DNA of 64,000 bases from CAZDCD01 sp964503885 (GTDB lineage Bacteria; Bacteroidota; Bacteroidia; Bacteroidales; UBA10428): assembly GCA_964503885.1 (NCBI GenBank), contig CAZDCD010000008.1, forward strand, positions 1 to 64,000, read 5' to 3'. Below, in pieces: positions 16,482-26,517 of the stretch (its first letter is position 1; each line of letters begins with the position of its first letter). The position numbers and the translations under genes are program-made. Under the pieces are notes generated by a model. The model was given only the letters and a program-made list of their open reading frames with translations, was not told the DNA's origin and ran no database searches.

Positions 16482-18779
16482 TTAATGAATGAAAAGCAAT
16501 TTTGTAACAAACGTTTTTGATCCGTCGTCGTTGGTACAAAAGATCAGGTAAACACCCGTATGAACTTTTTCACCCCTGAAGTTTTTCCCGTCCCACAATG
16601 CCTGTCCGCCAAGGGCTTTGGTTTCATAAACCAGATTGCCGCTCACATCGGTTATTTTAACATTTGCATCAGCAACCAGTCCGGTAATTACAATATCGCC
16701 CGTATAGTTTTCCCGTACAGGATTTGGGTAAACATACGCATTCTTAAAATCTTCATTCCCTTTTGTGGCCTCGCCTTTATAAGATAAGATCCCCTTTTCC
16801 GTTCCGAAAAACACCTCTCCGGTCTCATCATTGATGGCAATTGAAACAACGTTGTCTGCAAACAGGGGACTGTTCTCCGCGGTAAAATGATGAAGCTCTT
16901 CCTTTCCGTCGGCTGAAGTCAGAAAAGCCCCGGATTTTTCGGTGCCGAACCATTTTCGGTTTGCACCATCCACCACGATACAGTTGATCTTATCGTTCTT
17001 AAGCAGGAAATCCCCGAGATTGGTTCCATCATTTCTGGGGATCACTACCTGGTATCCGTTTATGGCATCCCCGTTAAAAACGTCGGACGGCCTGTAATAC
17101 TCCACCGGACCTTCGTCAGTACCCACCCAGATGTTACCGTCAATGTCCTCGGCCGCTGAATAAATCCGGTCAAACAAATTCCCGTCCTGATCTTTCACGG
17201 TAAAGAATTTCTCTGAAATGGTTCCGTTGCCGTTCTCCCGGATGGCAAGTATACCCGAACCTTCGATAAGAAGCCAGATATCTCCGTAGGAAGTGGTGAT
17301 GATATCACTAAGGCTTGTATTTATCCCAAAACCGTCGTAATCCAGTTCAATATTTTCCCATGTCCCGTCCGGCCGTACCACATATACAGGATTATTATCC
17401 AGTGAGGCACACATCCACAAATTGCCTTTGGTATCATAACTCATGCCCGTGATCCTGATGAACCCGTGACCAAAACCTTCAATGGGTTGGAGCACACCAT
17501 CTTCTTCATCGTAAATGGTAAGATTTCCCTGGGTATTCATTTCAATAACCCCATAACCATACGACCCGCCGTAAATATGATCAGGATTCCCCGGATCGAT
17601 GGCGATCTCACTAATATTTAAAAAGGGTTCCAGAACCGGGTAATTTTCATCGTTGTAACTTTCCCAGATTTCATTCTTAAATAAATATGCGCCCTTTGAA
17701 TTCCATTGATTTGATAAATTTCCAGCAGCCACCCAGAGTCTTCCGTTAAGATATTGCAATTCACCCACATCATTATATTTAGGCCCGTTGGGAGCGTCTC
17801 CATCTGTGAGCCATTGGTCCAACCTTCTTAAGCCTGTTTCCGGATCGGCAATCCACAGGATGTGATCACGATCATAAATGGCATACTGAGGATATATAGT
17901 CCCCGCACCGGCTACCGGATTATTCAGCGTATCATAAACCTGTGTTCTGTAGGTTGAGATGACGATCAGGTAGTTATTGCTTACATGAATGGTCCTGAAA
18001 TAATCGGGTGAATAATTGCTCCAGACCGACCAGTTGCTGTCATCGAATTCAATGATTTCGTCGAACCCGGTGACAGAGTTGTAGTAATATGCAAGAAGTT
18101 TTCCTGCATAAAAAGCAACAGATTTGTATTCAGCCCCTATTTCTGGAACGTTGGATAACCTTTCCCAATAAGTATAATCGACAAGATTGGGACTATTAAT
18201 ATCCGCCTTATAAATACCCTGGTTTGTAGTGGCATAAATATTCTGGTTCATCACCGCAACAGCATTCACTCCTATCTGATTCCCCAAATCTCCGAACTGA
18301 TAGGTATCTTTTATTTCGGATTTTTGCAGGTCCAGCAAAACAATGCCAAAACCGCATGACAGGTAGGCATATTGGTTATAGAAAAAGATATTGTAAATGG
18401 ACTTATCTCCGAGAATCAACTTCCGTTTGATATCCGAAACATTTATAACGGAATCGGCTTTCACACGGATAATATCGATATTGCCGTTGCTGTAACAGAC
18501 AACCAGTGAATGGTATGTTTCCGAATATCCCATTGTGCTGATGCCAATATCGGATAACCCGTTGACCTTTGAATATTTCTGAATGCTGTTGTCTGATTTG
18601 TTGTACGAGAACAGCCCGCCTTCCGTCGCACAGTATATTTTGTTGTCCACCTCAGCAAGCCTTGTTGCATGGGTATAGGATAGGTGATCTCTCCAGGTTC
18701 GGCTTGGAATCTGCCCGAACGATACCAGGTGCATAAGAATTACAATTCCTGAGAATACGAATATCTTTTCATTTTTCAT
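16482..18779 (-). CDS. porZ: Type IX secretion system protein PorZ-like
   Basis: 765 residues. A signal peptide (1-22) precedes many beta-propeller repeats of the two-component-regulator-propeller type (GGLFSYNKSD, NGLSDIGIS, NIWVGTDEGPVEYY, VFFGTEKGILSYKG), then a C-terminal T9SS sorting domain starting YVYPNPVREN and ending VTKLLFIH. PorZ is part of the surface attachment complex that, with PorU, processes T9SS cargo and links it to A-LPS. Length and domain order fit. It marks this organism as having a type IX system, though no other por or gld core gene is in the window. Confidence 0.9.
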   Translation of the reverse strand: MKNEKIFVFSGIVILMHLVSFGQIPSRTWRDHLSYTHATRLAEVDNKIYCATEGGLFSYNKSDNSIQKYSKVNGLSDIGISTMGYSETYHSLVVCYSNGNIDIIRVKADSVINVSDIKRKLILGDKSIYNIFFYNQYAYLSCGFGIVLLDLQKSEIKDTYQFGDLGNQIGVNAVAVMNQNIYATTNQGIYKADINSPNLVDYTYWERLSNVPEIGAEYKSVAFYAGKLLAYYYNSVTGFDEIIEFDDSNWSVWSNYSPDYFRTIHVSNNYLIVISTYRTQVYDTLNNPVAGAGTIYPQYAIYDRDHILWIADPETGLRRLDQWLTDGDAPNGPKYNDVGELQYLNGRLWVAAGNLSNQWNSKGAYLFKNEIWESYNDENYPVLEPFLNISEIAIDPGNPDHIYGGSYGYGVIEMNTQGNLTIYDEEDGVLQPIEGFGHGFIRITGMSYDTKGNLWMCASLDNNPVYVVRPDGTWENIELDYDGFGINTSLSDIITTSYGDIWLLIEGSGILAIRENGNGTISEKFFTVKDQDGNLFDRIYSAAEDIDGNIWVGTDEGPVEYYRPSDVFNGDAINGYQVVIPRNDGTNLGDFLLKNDKINCIVVDGANRKWFGTEKSGAFLTSADGKEELHHFTAENSPLFADNVVSIAINDETGEVFFGTEKGILSYKGEATKGNEDFKNAYVYPNPVRENYTGDIVITGLVADANVKITDVSGNLVYETKALGGQALWDGKNFRGEKVHTGVYLIFCTNDDGSKTFVTKLLFIH

Positions 18780-18826
18780 TCAACCGGGAAAATAGTTAGA
18801 TAAATACGCAAATGCCGCAGTGATTA

Positions 18827-19414
18827 TTATTGTCTCGTGTATTTATTTTTCAGGTACGTCGCCAGTTTGTTCATCGCAATACTTCTGTGCGATATCCGGT
18901 TTTTCTGTTCCAGATCCATTTGTGCAAACGACACAGTATAGCCGGCAGGCAGAAAGATCGGATCATAACCGAAGCCATAGTCCCCGAATTTTTCAGTCAG
19001 TATCTCACCCTCTATTCTGCCTTCAAACAGGTGAAGCGAACCTGTTTCAATAAGTGCTGTGATTGTTCTGAACCGTGCCCTGCGGTTATTAATACCGTCC
19101 ATTAAGCTCAGCACCTTGTTCATATTGTCATCAAATGTGCAGCCCGGTCCGGCATATCTTGCCGAATATACTCCGGGTTCACCGTGCAGTGCATCAATTT
19201 CAAGTGCGGTATCGTCGGCAAAACAATCGATACCGAACCGGCGGTATATAACGGATGCCTTTTCTTCCGCATTCTCTTCAATTGTTTTATGGGTTTCTGG
19301 AATATCATCCCTGAAACCAAGTTCTGACAGGCTGATCAGACTGAAAATATTTCCCAGCGTATTCCTGGCTTCTTCAAATTTAAAGCGGTTATTGGTGGCA
19401 AATACCAGTTTCAT
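18827..19414 (-). CDS. rdgB: Non-canonical purine NTP pyrophosphatase (RdgB/HAM1)
   Basis: 195 residues. The HAM1 landmarks are present: VFATNNRFKFEEAR at the start, the acidic CFADDTALEIDALHGEPGVYSARYAG segment, GYGFGYDPIFLPAG and a closing SHRSIAMNKL. The enzyme hydrolyses dITP and XTP to keep deaminated purines out of DNA and RNA. Only 47 bases lie between its stop and the start of porZ on the same strand. Confidence 0.95.
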   Translation of the reverse strand: MKLVFATNNRFKFEEARNTLGNIFSLISLSELGFRDDIPETHKTIEENAEEKASVIYRRFGIDCFADDTALEIDALHGEPGVYSARYAGPGCTFDDNMNKVLSLMDGINNRRARFRTITALIETGSLHLFEGRIEGEILTEKFGDYGFGYDPIFLPAGYTVSFAQMDLEQKNRISHRSIAMNKLATYLKNKYTRQ

Positions 19415-19435
19415 GACTGTTCCTGTTTTAAACAG

Positions 19436-19462
19436 AAAAACAAGGAAAGTTTCCTTGTTTTT
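19436..19462 (-). terminator. Strong hairpin terminator after the universal stress gene
   Basis: A 13-bp inverted repeat, AAAAACAAGGAAA and its complement separated by one base, with A/T tracts on both sides. It lies 28 bases beyond the stop of the universal stress gene (ends 19491) and 22 bases before the rdgB start, so it could stop transcription in either direction. Confidence 0.75.
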
Positions 19463-19490
19463 CTTCCGAGAACCATATTGTATGCAATTG

Positions 19491-20324
19491 TTATCCTCCC
19501 GAAGTGCTGAATCCGCCCCCGATCTTTGCAGGTTTGGGATTGATGCAGATTACCGGTATCTTTTCATAATTGGAGATAATGTATTGCTCCTGAGCCCCGA
19601 GCACGTAATCGGCAAATCCGATATCCCGTGTGGTCATAATCATTATGGCATCGGCGTCGATTGTCTTGGCGAATTCCACCACTTCCTGATGAAATTCATT
19701 TTCGCCCTTGGCCGATTGCAGCTCATAACGGATGTTCTTCTGGGCAAAAAATTTATTGATAAACAACAGGTTCGACTCGACTCCCTTAATAAAATTCGAA
19801 TCGGTATACTTCCCATAGAAGATATGGAACCTGGAACCGAAACTTTTGCTGAAATAAGTTGCCCAGCTGATGCTTTCTTTATTTTCTTTCCTGAATCCGA
19901 TGGGTAGTACAATATCCTTATATATTTCTCTCTTCGGGGATTCCTGCACCACAATAAAAGGCGATTTTGAGCCTGCGATCACTTTCAGGGCCCAGCTTCC
20001 CAGAAGTTTCTGCATGCCTTTCATGCCGTGTGTGCCCATAACCACCATTTTTGCCTTAATTTCGGTCGCCAGCTCGGCAATGGTATGAAAAATAGTCCCC
20101 GATTTTACGATAATTTTAGGTTTGACACTTATGTTTTCAAATTTACTGCCAATTTCATCGGCAATTCGCTTTTCCACTTGAGGAATTTCGGAATCTTTCT
20201 TTACGATATGAATTATTGCTATATCATGCTTGATGAATTTTGCAATATTGATCGCATGATCGAGCGCCATAACCGATTTATCGGTAAAATCCCAGGTAAC
20301 CAAAATTAAGTCGTTATATTCCAT
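19491..20324 (-). CDS. Universal stress protein, two tandem Usp domains
   Basis: 277 residues with two Usp folds. The first (about 1-140) opens ILVTWDFTDKS and closes with the ATP-binding-type GTHGMKGMQKLLGSWALKVIAGS; the second (about 145-265) opens DIVLPIGF and ends with a degenerate loop (MTTRDIGFADYVLGAQEQYII). Cytoplasmic, no partners. Domain 1 looks able to bind nucleotide; domain 2 looks less so. A terminator follows directly. Tandem Usp proteins are common in Bacteroidota and their targets are usually unknown. Confidence 0.88.
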   Translation of the reverse strand: MEYNDLILVTWDFTDKSVMALDHAINIAKFIKHDIAIIHIVKKDSEIPQVEKRIADEIGSKFENISVKPKIIVKSGTIFHTIAELATEIKAKMVVMGTHGMKGMQKLLGSWALKVIAGSKSPFIVVQESPKREIYKDIVLPIGFRKENKESISWATYFSKSFGSRFHIFYGKYTDSNFIKGVESNLLFINKFFAQKNIRYELQSAKGENEFHQEVVEFAKTIDADAIMIMTTRDIGFADYVLGAQEQYIISNYEKIPVICINPKPAKIGGGFSTSGG

Positions 20325-20420
20325 GGGCTTAAAATTTTGAAATTAGACAATAAAAATAGAAAATTTATTGTATTCCTTCGACATAAAGTCATAAAAATAT
20401 ACGTGAATTGCTTTAATAAA

Positions 20421-20450
20421 TTGTGTTTTATATCTTATTTTGTATCTTGC
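20421..20450 (+). promoter_or_regulatory. Bacteroidota-type promoter of ilvE
   Basis: TTG at 20421-20423, a 19-base spacer and TATCTTGC at 20443-20450 closely match TTG/TAnnTTTG. It lies about 90 bases before ATG 20541 and downstream of the alternative upstream start at 20337, so it supports the shorter ilvE. Confidence 0.6.
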
Positions 20451-20540
20451 ACCACTGTCAAAAATCATAAAAACCGGGGGGTAAATTGCAGAACATTGAA
20501 CTTCGAGAGTACATTGGATCAATCCCGAAAAATAATAAGC

Positions 20541-21560
20541 ATGGAGCATACAGATTGGAAAAGCCTGCCATTCAGTTACATTAAAACGGACTATAATGTT
20601 AGGTGTTGCTACAAAGATGGCAAATGGGGCAAGCTTGAGATCACCTCATCGGAATATATAATCATGCATATGGCTGCTACCTGCCTGCATTACGGGCAGG
20701 AAGCCTTTGAAGGAATGAAGGCATTCAGGGGAAAGGACGGCGTAATACGGTTATTCCGATGGCGTGAGAATGCAAAAAGGATGCACAATACCGCCAATGG
20801 CATAATGCTGGCTGTTGTTCCGGAAGAGCTATTCAGGGAGGCCATTTTTACAGCCATCGGTTTGAACCAACGGTTTGTGCCGCCATACGGCCACGGTGCA
20901 TCGCTTTACATCCGGCCTTTACTTATCGGAACGGGAGCTGAGGTAGGTGTAAAACCGGCGAAGGAATATATGTTTATGGTATTTGTAACCCCCGTTGGCC
21001 CGTATTTTAAATCGGGCTTTTCGCCTGTAGATATCATGATATGCCGAGATTTTGACCGGGCTGCACCATTGGGCACCGGCAGCTATAAAGTTGGCGGCAA
21101 TTATGCCGCGAGCCTCAGATCTCTTGAAATGGCGCATAGCAATAATTTTGCAACCGCTCTGTATCTTGATGCCTGCGAAAAGAAATTTATTGATGAGGCA
21201 GGTCCCGCAAATTTTTTCGGTATCAAAGACAATACCTATGTTACCCCCGATTCAAAGTCAATACTGCCCTCGATCACTAACATGTGCCTAACGGAAATGT
21301 GCAAAGATCTGGGAATGAAAGTGGAGCGCAGGCCGATACCCCTTGATGAACTGGCGACATTCCAGGAAGTCGGTGCATGTGGTACAGCTGCCGTTATCAC
21401 TCCTATCCGCAAAATCGTTGATCCGGTATCCAATAAAATCTATGAATACTGCAAAGACGGAAAACCGGGCCCGGTAAGCACACGACTCTATAACTGGCTG
21501 ACATCCATACAAACGGGCGACTCTGAGGATAAGTTTGGCTGGATTGATATTATTTCATAG
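20541..21560 (+). CDS. ilvE: Branched-chain amino acid aminotransferase
   Basis: 339 residues from ATG 20541; the frame is open upstream to 20337 but that part has no family match and lies before the promoter. Class IV PLP aminotransferase: YGQEAFEGMKAFRG, RPLLIGTGAEVGV, the PLP Lys in GTGSYKVGGNYAASL and the late EVGACGTAAVITPI are typical of type II BCATs. It performs the last step of Val, Leu and Ile synthesis in the cytoplasm. Single gene with its own promoter. Confidence 0.94.
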   Translation: MEHTDWKSLPFSYIKTDYNVRCCYKDGKWGKLEITSSEYIIMHMAATCLHYGQEAFEGMKAFRGKDGVIRLFRWRENAKRMHNTANGIMLAVVPEELFREAIFTAIGLNQRFVPPYGHGASLYIRPLLIGTGAEVGVKPAKEYMFMVFVTPVGPYFKSGFSPVDIMICRDFDRAAPLGTGSYKVGGNYAASLRSLEMAHSNNFATALYLDACEKKFIDEAGPANFFGIKDNTYVTPDSKSILPSITNMCLTEMCKDLGMKVERRPIPLDELATFQEVGACGTAAVITPIRKIVDPVSNKIYEYCKDGKPGPVSTRLYNWLTSIQTGDSEDKFGWIDIIS

Positions 21561-21749
21561 ATTATCCGGCACTGCATAAAGGACAGAGTTTTTCCCGCGG
21601 TTTACAGGTGGACTGATCAAATGAATAATCAAGAAGTTCTTATTGATACCAGTTATTTCAAGCTTACTATTTTGGGAATTTTTAACATAATGTACATCAG
21701 GAAAATTAATCCAATAATTTATATCTTAGCAGCACTATAATATGTGGTC

Positions 21750-22628
21750 ATGCAGAAACAAGAAACCAGGATAACCAAGCAGCGACTGAGGAGTTCCTAT
21801 GTTACTTCCGTCATCAGCATATCCCTGGTCTTGTTTATGCTCGGACTAATCGGTTTTCTTGTGCTGAACGCTAAAAAACTATCGGATTATGTTAAGGAGA
21901 ACATCGGGTTTACAGTATATCTGAAAGACGACAGCAAAGAAGCCGATATTTTTCAACTGCAAAAAATTCTGGATACCAAGCATTATGTGAAGGAAACTAG
22001 CTATGTTACTGCTGATGAGGCTGCACGTGAATTTCAGAAAGAAATCGGTGAAGATTTCATTGATTTTTTGGGATTCAATCCATTGACACCTTCCATTGAT
22101 GTAAGGTTGTATGCAAGTTATACAAACCCAGACAGTATCGCAATGATCGAAAAAGACCTGCAGGAATTCACTCAGATCAAAGAAGTATACTATCAAAAAT
22201 CGCTGGTGCATCTGATCAATGATAATGTCCGAAAAATCAGTTTTTTCATTCTCATCATCAGCGCTGTGTTGTTTCTGATCGCACTTGCCCTGATCAACAA
22301 TACCATCAGACTTGCCGTTTATTCAAAACGGTTCCTGATCCGTACCATGCAACTTGTCGGTGCCACCGGAGCATTTATCCGGCGACCTTTTCTGTATGTG
22401 AGCATAGTTCAGGGCATGATCGGTTCACTCATTGCCATGGCGATGCTCAGCGCAATGATCTATTTCCTGCAGGGTGAACTTGAGGGTATCATTGGGTTCA
22501 GCGATACCAGAATCGTTGTATTCCTGTATCTGATTGTGCTCATTCTCGGGATATTTATCGACTGGATTTCAACATATTTCGCTGTAAACAAATATCTTAA
22601 TATTAAAACCGACAATTTATACTCGTAA
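21750..22628 (+). CDS. ftsX: Cell division protein FtsX
   Basis: 292 residues from ATG 21750 (a GTG six bases upstream is possible). Layout fits FtsX: a cytoplasmic N-terminus, first helix near 21-43, a periplasmic domain (about 44-165), then three helices in the last 130 residues. With FtsE it forms an ABC-like complex that activates murein hydrolases at the septum; ftsE is not in the window. The DUF3098 gene begins 4 bases after its stop, a frequent pairing in Bacteroidota. Confidence 0.9.
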   Translation: MQKQETRITKQRLRSSYVTSVISISLVLFMLGLIGFLVLNAKKLSDYVKENIGFTVYLKDDSKEADIFQLQKILDTKHYVKETSYVTADEAAREFQKEIGEDFIDFLGFNPLTPSIDVRLYASYTNPDSIAMIEKDLQEFTQIKEVYYQKSLVHLINDNVRKISFFILIISAVLFLIALALINNTIRLAVYSKRFLIRTMQLVGATGAFIRRPFLYVSIVQGMIGSLIAMAMLSAMIYFLQGELEGIIGFSDTRIVVFLYLIVLILGIFIDWISTYFAVNKYLNIKTDNLYS

Positions 22629-22632
22629 TTAA

Positions 22633-22902
22633 ATGGCAAAAATTAAAGAAGAACCCAAAAAGCCGGAATTTGCCCTGGGCAAAGAAAATTATATTCTGCT
22701 GATCATAGGCTTTGTAATCATCATTGTTGGTTTCCTGCTGATGATAGGAGGCAGATCAGATGACCCGAATGTATTCAACGGCAAAGAAATCTTCAGTTTC
22801 AGAAGGATCACCCTTGCACCGATCGTCGTATTGTTTGGTTTCCTTTTTGAGATCTATGCGATCATGAAGAAGCCAAGGGAACCTCAGGAAAATGCATCCT
22901 AA
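22633..22902 (+). CDS. DUF3098 small membrane protein
   Basis: 89 residues with two hydrophobic segments (about 20-39 and 56-77) separated by GGRSDDPNVFNGKEIFSFRRITLAP, the conserved core of DUF3098. Function is unknown, but its place between ftsX and uppP suggests an envelope or division role. It starts 4 bases after ftsX and is probably translationally coupled to it. Confidence 0.88.
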   Translation: MAKIKEEPKKPEFALGKENYILLIIGFVIIIVGFLLMIGGRSDDPNVFNGKEIFSFRRITLAPIVVLFGFLFEIYAIMKKPREPQENAS

Positions 22903-22941
22903 ACCGAAAGCCACTATTAAATATACCAATGCACTGACGCC

Positions 22942-23730
22942 ATGAGTTGGTTTGACGCACTTATTCTCGGAATTATTCAGGGACTGACAGAATTTTTACC
23001 GGTCAGCAGCAGCGGTCACCTGGAAATAGGCAAAGTGTTGCTGGGAGTAACACTAAAAGAGGAAGTAACGTTTACGATCGTTGTTCACGGTGCCACGGTT
23101 TGCAGTACAATTGTAGTGTTTTACCGGGAACTTGGAGATATTTTCAAAGGGTTGTTCAGGTTTCAATGGAATCCGCCCACCATCTATGCAACAAAACTGG
23201 TATTGTCCTGTATACCCGTTGCAATTGTTGCTTTGTTTTTTGAAAAACAGGTAGAACAATTATTCTCCGGCGATATACTTCTGGTCGGCTTTATGCTGTT
23301 GGTTACTGCCCTGCTTCTGGCCATCACATTCTATACAAAACCGGGTGAGAAAGAAATTTCCTTTATCGGTGCACTGCTTATAGGCATTGCCCAAGCTATA
23401 GCGGTTATACCAGGAATATCGAGGTCAGGTGCAACAATAGCCACCGGCTTGTATCTCGGAAATAAACGGGAAAATGTGGCAAGGTTTTCTTTCCTGATGG
23501 TCCTTTTACCCATTATCGGCAAAAATCTGCTGGATGTTTTTTCGGGCAGCCTGGGAAAAGATCAGATCGGTGCTTTGCCGCTGGTAATCGGTTTCCTGGC
23601 AGCTTTTTTTACAGGATGGATAGCCTGCAGGTTAATGATCGAAGTTGTTAAAAAAAGCAAACTGATTTATTTTGCACTCTATTGTTTTGTGATCGGAACA
23701 GTTGCAATTATCTTTACTGTTTTACCGTAA
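22942..23730 (+). CDS. uppP: Undecaprenyl-diphosphatase UppP (BacA)
   Basis: 262 residues, polytopic. Both active-site regions are intact: GLTEFLPVSSSGHLE near the N-terminus and PGISRSGATIATG in the middle. The enzyme dephosphorylates undecaprenyl diphosphate, recycling the lipid carrier for peptidoglycan and O-antigen, and gives bacitracin resistance in other species. It sits 39 bases after the DUF3098 gene in a conserved envelope/tRNA gene block. Confidence 0.94.
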   Translation: MSWFDALILGIIQGLTEFLPVSSSGHLEIGKVLLGVTLKEEVTFTIVVHGATVCSTIVVFYRELGDIFKGLFRFQWNPPTIYATKLVLSCIPVAIVALFFEKQVEQLFSGDILLVGFMLLVTALLLAITFYTKPGEKEISFIGALLIGIAQAIAVIPGISRSGATIATGLYLGNKRENVARFSFLMVLLPIIGKNLLDVFSGSLGKDQIGALPLVIGFLAAFFTGWIACRLMIEVVKKSKLIYFALYCFVIGTVAIIFTVLP

Positions 23731-23746
23731 AGCAGTTTATTTAAGA

Positions 23747-24433
23747 ATGCCTGATTTTATTAACGGTGAAATTCTCCTGTTGGATAAACCCCAATACTGG
23801 ACATCTTTCGAACTTGTAAAAAGAGTGAGGTACGAAATACAGAGAAAACTTAGCTGCAAAAACCTAAAAGTGGGCCATGCCGGCACTCTCGATCCGCTTG
23901 CCACAGGACTGATGATCATATGTACCGGGAAAGCGACAAAAAACATAGTAGAATATCAGGATCTCAGGAAAGAATATATAGCAAAAATTAAGCTGGGTTC
24001 CACTACCCCCTCGTTTGATCTCGAGACAGCTGTGGACCATGAATTTCCCACTGAACACATCACTCCCGATTTGATCAATGATGTTTTAAATGGTTTTGAA
24101 GGCAGCAGCATGCAGGAACCGCCGGTTTACTCCGCCAGGTTTGTTGAAGGGAAGAGGGCTTATGAGCATGCCAGAAAAGGGAAAAATGTCAGCCTGAAAG
24201 CATCCGGAATTACTATACACAGCATAGAACAAATTGAATTTGCCAAACCGGTGCTGGAACTCAGAATATCGTGCAGCAAAGGAACCTATATCCGCGCATT
24301 AGCCCGTGATATTGGCATCAGACTGAATTCAGGCGCTCACCTGATCGGGTTGAAAAGAACCGCTATAGGGCAGTATAACCTTGGCAGTGCATTGACTTTC
24401 AATGAATTTAAGAATTTTATCGCTTTGATGTAA
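23747..24433 (+). CDS. truB: tRNA pseudouridine(55) synthase TruB
   Basis: 228 residues from ATG 23747 (MPDFINGEILLLDKP is the usual opening; the upstream extension overlaps uppP and has no family match). The catalytic Asp is in the conserved KVGHAGTLDPLATG motif; RFVEGKRAYEHAR and CSKGTYIRALARDIG follow as expected. It makes pseudouridine 55 in the T loop of tRNAs. The gene ends shortly after the core domain and lacks an extended PUA domain, as in many Bacteroidota. Confidence 0.95.
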   Translation: MPDFINGEILLLDKPQYWTSFELVKRVRYEIQRKLSCKNLKVGHAGTLDPLATGLMIICTGKATKNIVEYQDLRKEYIAKIKLGSTTPSFDLETAVDHEFPTEHITPDLINDVLNGFEGSSMQEPPVYSARFVEGKRAYEHARKGKNVSLKASGITIHSIEQIEFAKPVLELRISCSKGTYIRALARDIGIRLNSGAHLIGLKRTAIGQYNLGSALTFNEFKNFIALM

Positions 24434-24563
24434 CCTTTTTTGAACTTTTACGTATATGGTGGGTTTGCTAACCAGACAGATACAATTTTACTCTTGAAAT
24501 CTCACACTTAAGGAATTGAGCGGGTGTAATTAAGACTTTTATTCAACTTTAAACATTGAACGG

Positions 24564-25613
24564 ATGAAATTATCGCAATTCAAGTACAATCTTTCAGATG
24601 AATTAATTGCCAAGTATCCATCAGAAAACAGGGACGAGTCGAGGATGATGGTGTTGCACAGGGATACCCGAAAAATTGAACATAAGATATTCAAGGAAAT
24701 CATCAATTATTTTTCCGAAGATGATGTTATGGTATTCAACAATACCAAGGTATTTCCGGCCAGATTATATGGAAACAAGGAAAAAACCGGGGCAGAGATC
24801 GAAGTATTCCTGTTGCGTGAATTGAATAAGGAACAACGGTTGTGGGATGTGCTTGTTGATCCGGCACGTAAGATAAGGATCGGCAACAAATTGTATTTTG
24901 GTGAGGACGATATCCTTGTTGCAGAGGTTATAGACAATACCACTTCAAGAGGCAGAACCCTCAGATTTCTTTTCGACGGGGATTACGACGAATTCAAGCA
25001 GACACTTTATAAACTGGGGGAAACCCCTTTACCCAAATTCATTAAGCGCGATGTACAGCCCGAAGATCGTGAAAGGTACCAGACAGTTTTTGCAAAATAT
25101 GAAGGTGCAGTTGCAGCGCCTACCGCAGGCCTTCATTTTAGCCGCGAACTGCTTAAAAGGCTTGAAATAAAAGGAGTTCGTTTTGCGGAAATTACCCTGC
25201 ATGTGGGATTGGGAAATTTCAGAACAGTGGATGTGGAAGATCTCACAAAACATAAGATGGATTCTGAACGCATCATCATCCCCGAATCGGCAGTTGAAAC
25301 CGTCAATAAAGCCCGGGAAAGTGAACACCATATTTGTGCAGTGGGTACTACAGTGCTACGTACCCTTGAAAGCTCGGTCTCAACGAACGGATACCTGAAA
25401 CCTTACGACGGATGGACAAACAAATTCATTTTCCCTCCCTATGAATTCAATGTACCCACGAGCATGATCTCGAATTTTCACCTGCCTTATTCAACATTAC
25501 TGATGACCGTTGCCGCGTTTGCAGGCTATGATTTTCTTTTTGAATCGTACAAGACGGCGATAAAAGAAAAATACAGGTTTGGTACCTATGGTGATGCAAT
25601 GCTGATCTTATAA
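24564..25613 (+). CDS. queA: tRNA preQ1(34) S-adenosylmethionine ribosyltransferase-isomerase QueA
   Basis: 349 residues, full length. Landmarks: FKYNLSDELIAKYPSENRDESRMMVL at the start, FNNTKVFPARLYGNKE, AAPTAGLHFSRELL, ITLHVGLGNFRTV and a C-terminal YRFGTYGDAMLIL. QueA transfers the ribosyl part of SAM to preQ1 in tRNA to make epoxyqueuosine. It ends in a TTATAA palindrome shared with the stop of the convergent EamA gene (6-base overlap). Confidence 0.95.
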   Translation: MKLSQFKYNLSDELIAKYPSENRDESRMMVLHRDTRKIEHKIFKEIINYFSEDDVMVFNNTKVFPARLYGNKEKTGAEIEVFLLRELNKEQRLWDVLVDPARKIRIGNKLYFGEDDILVAEVIDNTTSRGRTLRFLFDGDYDEFKQTLYKLGETPLPKFIKRDVQPEDRERYQTVFAKYEGAVAAPTAGLHFSRELLKRLEIKGVRFAEITLHVGLGNFRTVDVEDLTKHKMDSERIIIPESAVETVNKARESEHHICAVGTTVLRTLESSVSTNGYLKPYDGWTNKFIFPPYEFNVPTSMISNFHLPYSTLLMTVAAFAGYDFLFESYKTAIKEKYRFGTYGDAMLIL

Positions 25614-26507
25614 CAGAAAGAACAGCGATACTCCGCATACACTCAGTATTGCCCCGGCAATTTCAAGAGCTGTGACCTTCTGCCGGAAAAAAATAACAGC
25701 AGGTGCAATAATCAATACAGGAACCAGAGCCATAATGGTTGAAGCAATCCCTGTCTCTGTATATTTTACCGATAACAGTGAAAATGAAACCCCCAGGAAC
25801 GGACCAAAAAATGAACCGAGAGTTATACCGGTCATAGCTTTCTTGTTTTTTAAGGCATTCTTGACCCTGTTCCAGCGCCCCAGATAGGTAACCAGCAGTA
25901 TAAATCCTGCCAGACCCGCCATGATCCTGATCTGGGTTGCAGCAAACGGATCATAGTTTCCCATACCGAGTTTACTGAGTACAAGTCCGGCTCCCTGGCC
26001 CAGTGCACCGCAAAAAGCAAAGAAGATGCCTCTTGGTGAAATTTTGAGCAGCAAGCCCGAATTTTTTTCCGGTTTTCCGAAAATAGCGAGAGATATGCCT
26101 GAAAAGGTTAACATCATCCCGGCATAGTTGAACAGGGTAAGGCGCTCATTTAGGATGATCCATCCCAGGAGCGCGGTAATAGGCGGAACAAGGGTCATGA
26201 TCAGCATTGAAACGCGTGATCCGATTAGGGTATACGATTTAAATAAGAAAAGATCGCCGAAAAAGAACCCGATAAGTCCTGATAATACAAGCCAAAACCA
26301 GTTACCAGCCGTTGCATCGACAGGAAGTATCAGCCCACGGGATATCCATACAAAAATACTCAGGAAAATAAATCCGATGACAAGCCTGATGATGTTTACC
26401 GCAATCGATCCCACTTTCATGCTGGCCGACTCGAATGCAAGGGCTGTGATCGTCCAGAAGACTGCTGTTGCCAGGGCCGCAAATTCGCCTGCATATTGAT
26501 GGATCAT
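25608..26507 (-). CDS. EamA-family (DMT) transporter
   Basis: 299 residues, ten predicted helices in two EamA repeats (about 1-140 and 150-299). Motifs such as FFGDLFLFKSYTLIGSRVSMLIM and FFGPFLGVSFSLLSVKYTETGIASTIMALVPV are typical. Members export small metabolites or amino acids; the substrate cannot be told. It is followed upstream by the UPF0316 gene 10 bases away on the same strand, so the two may be one operon. Convergent with queA. Confidence 0.88.
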   Translation of the reverse strand: MIHQYAGEFAALATAVFWTITALAFESASMKVGSIAVNIIRLVIGFIFLSIFVWISRGLILPVDATAGNWFWLVLSGLIGFFFGDLFLFKSYTLIGSRVSMLIMTLVPPITALLGWIILNERLTLFNYAGMMLTFSGISLAIFGKPEKNSGLLLKISPRGIFFAFCGALGQGAGLVLSKLGMGNYDPFAATQIRIMAGLAGFILLVTYLGRWNRVKNALKNKKAMTGITLGSFFGPFLGVSFSLLSVKYTETGIASTIMALVPVLIIAPAVIFFRQKVTALEIAGAILSVCGVSLFFLL

Positions 26508-26517
26508 CGGATATAGG

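Noticed and set aside
19059..19907. 282-codon open frame on the plus strand
   Set aside because: It runs antisense across rdgB, its terminator and the universal stress gene, all well supported.
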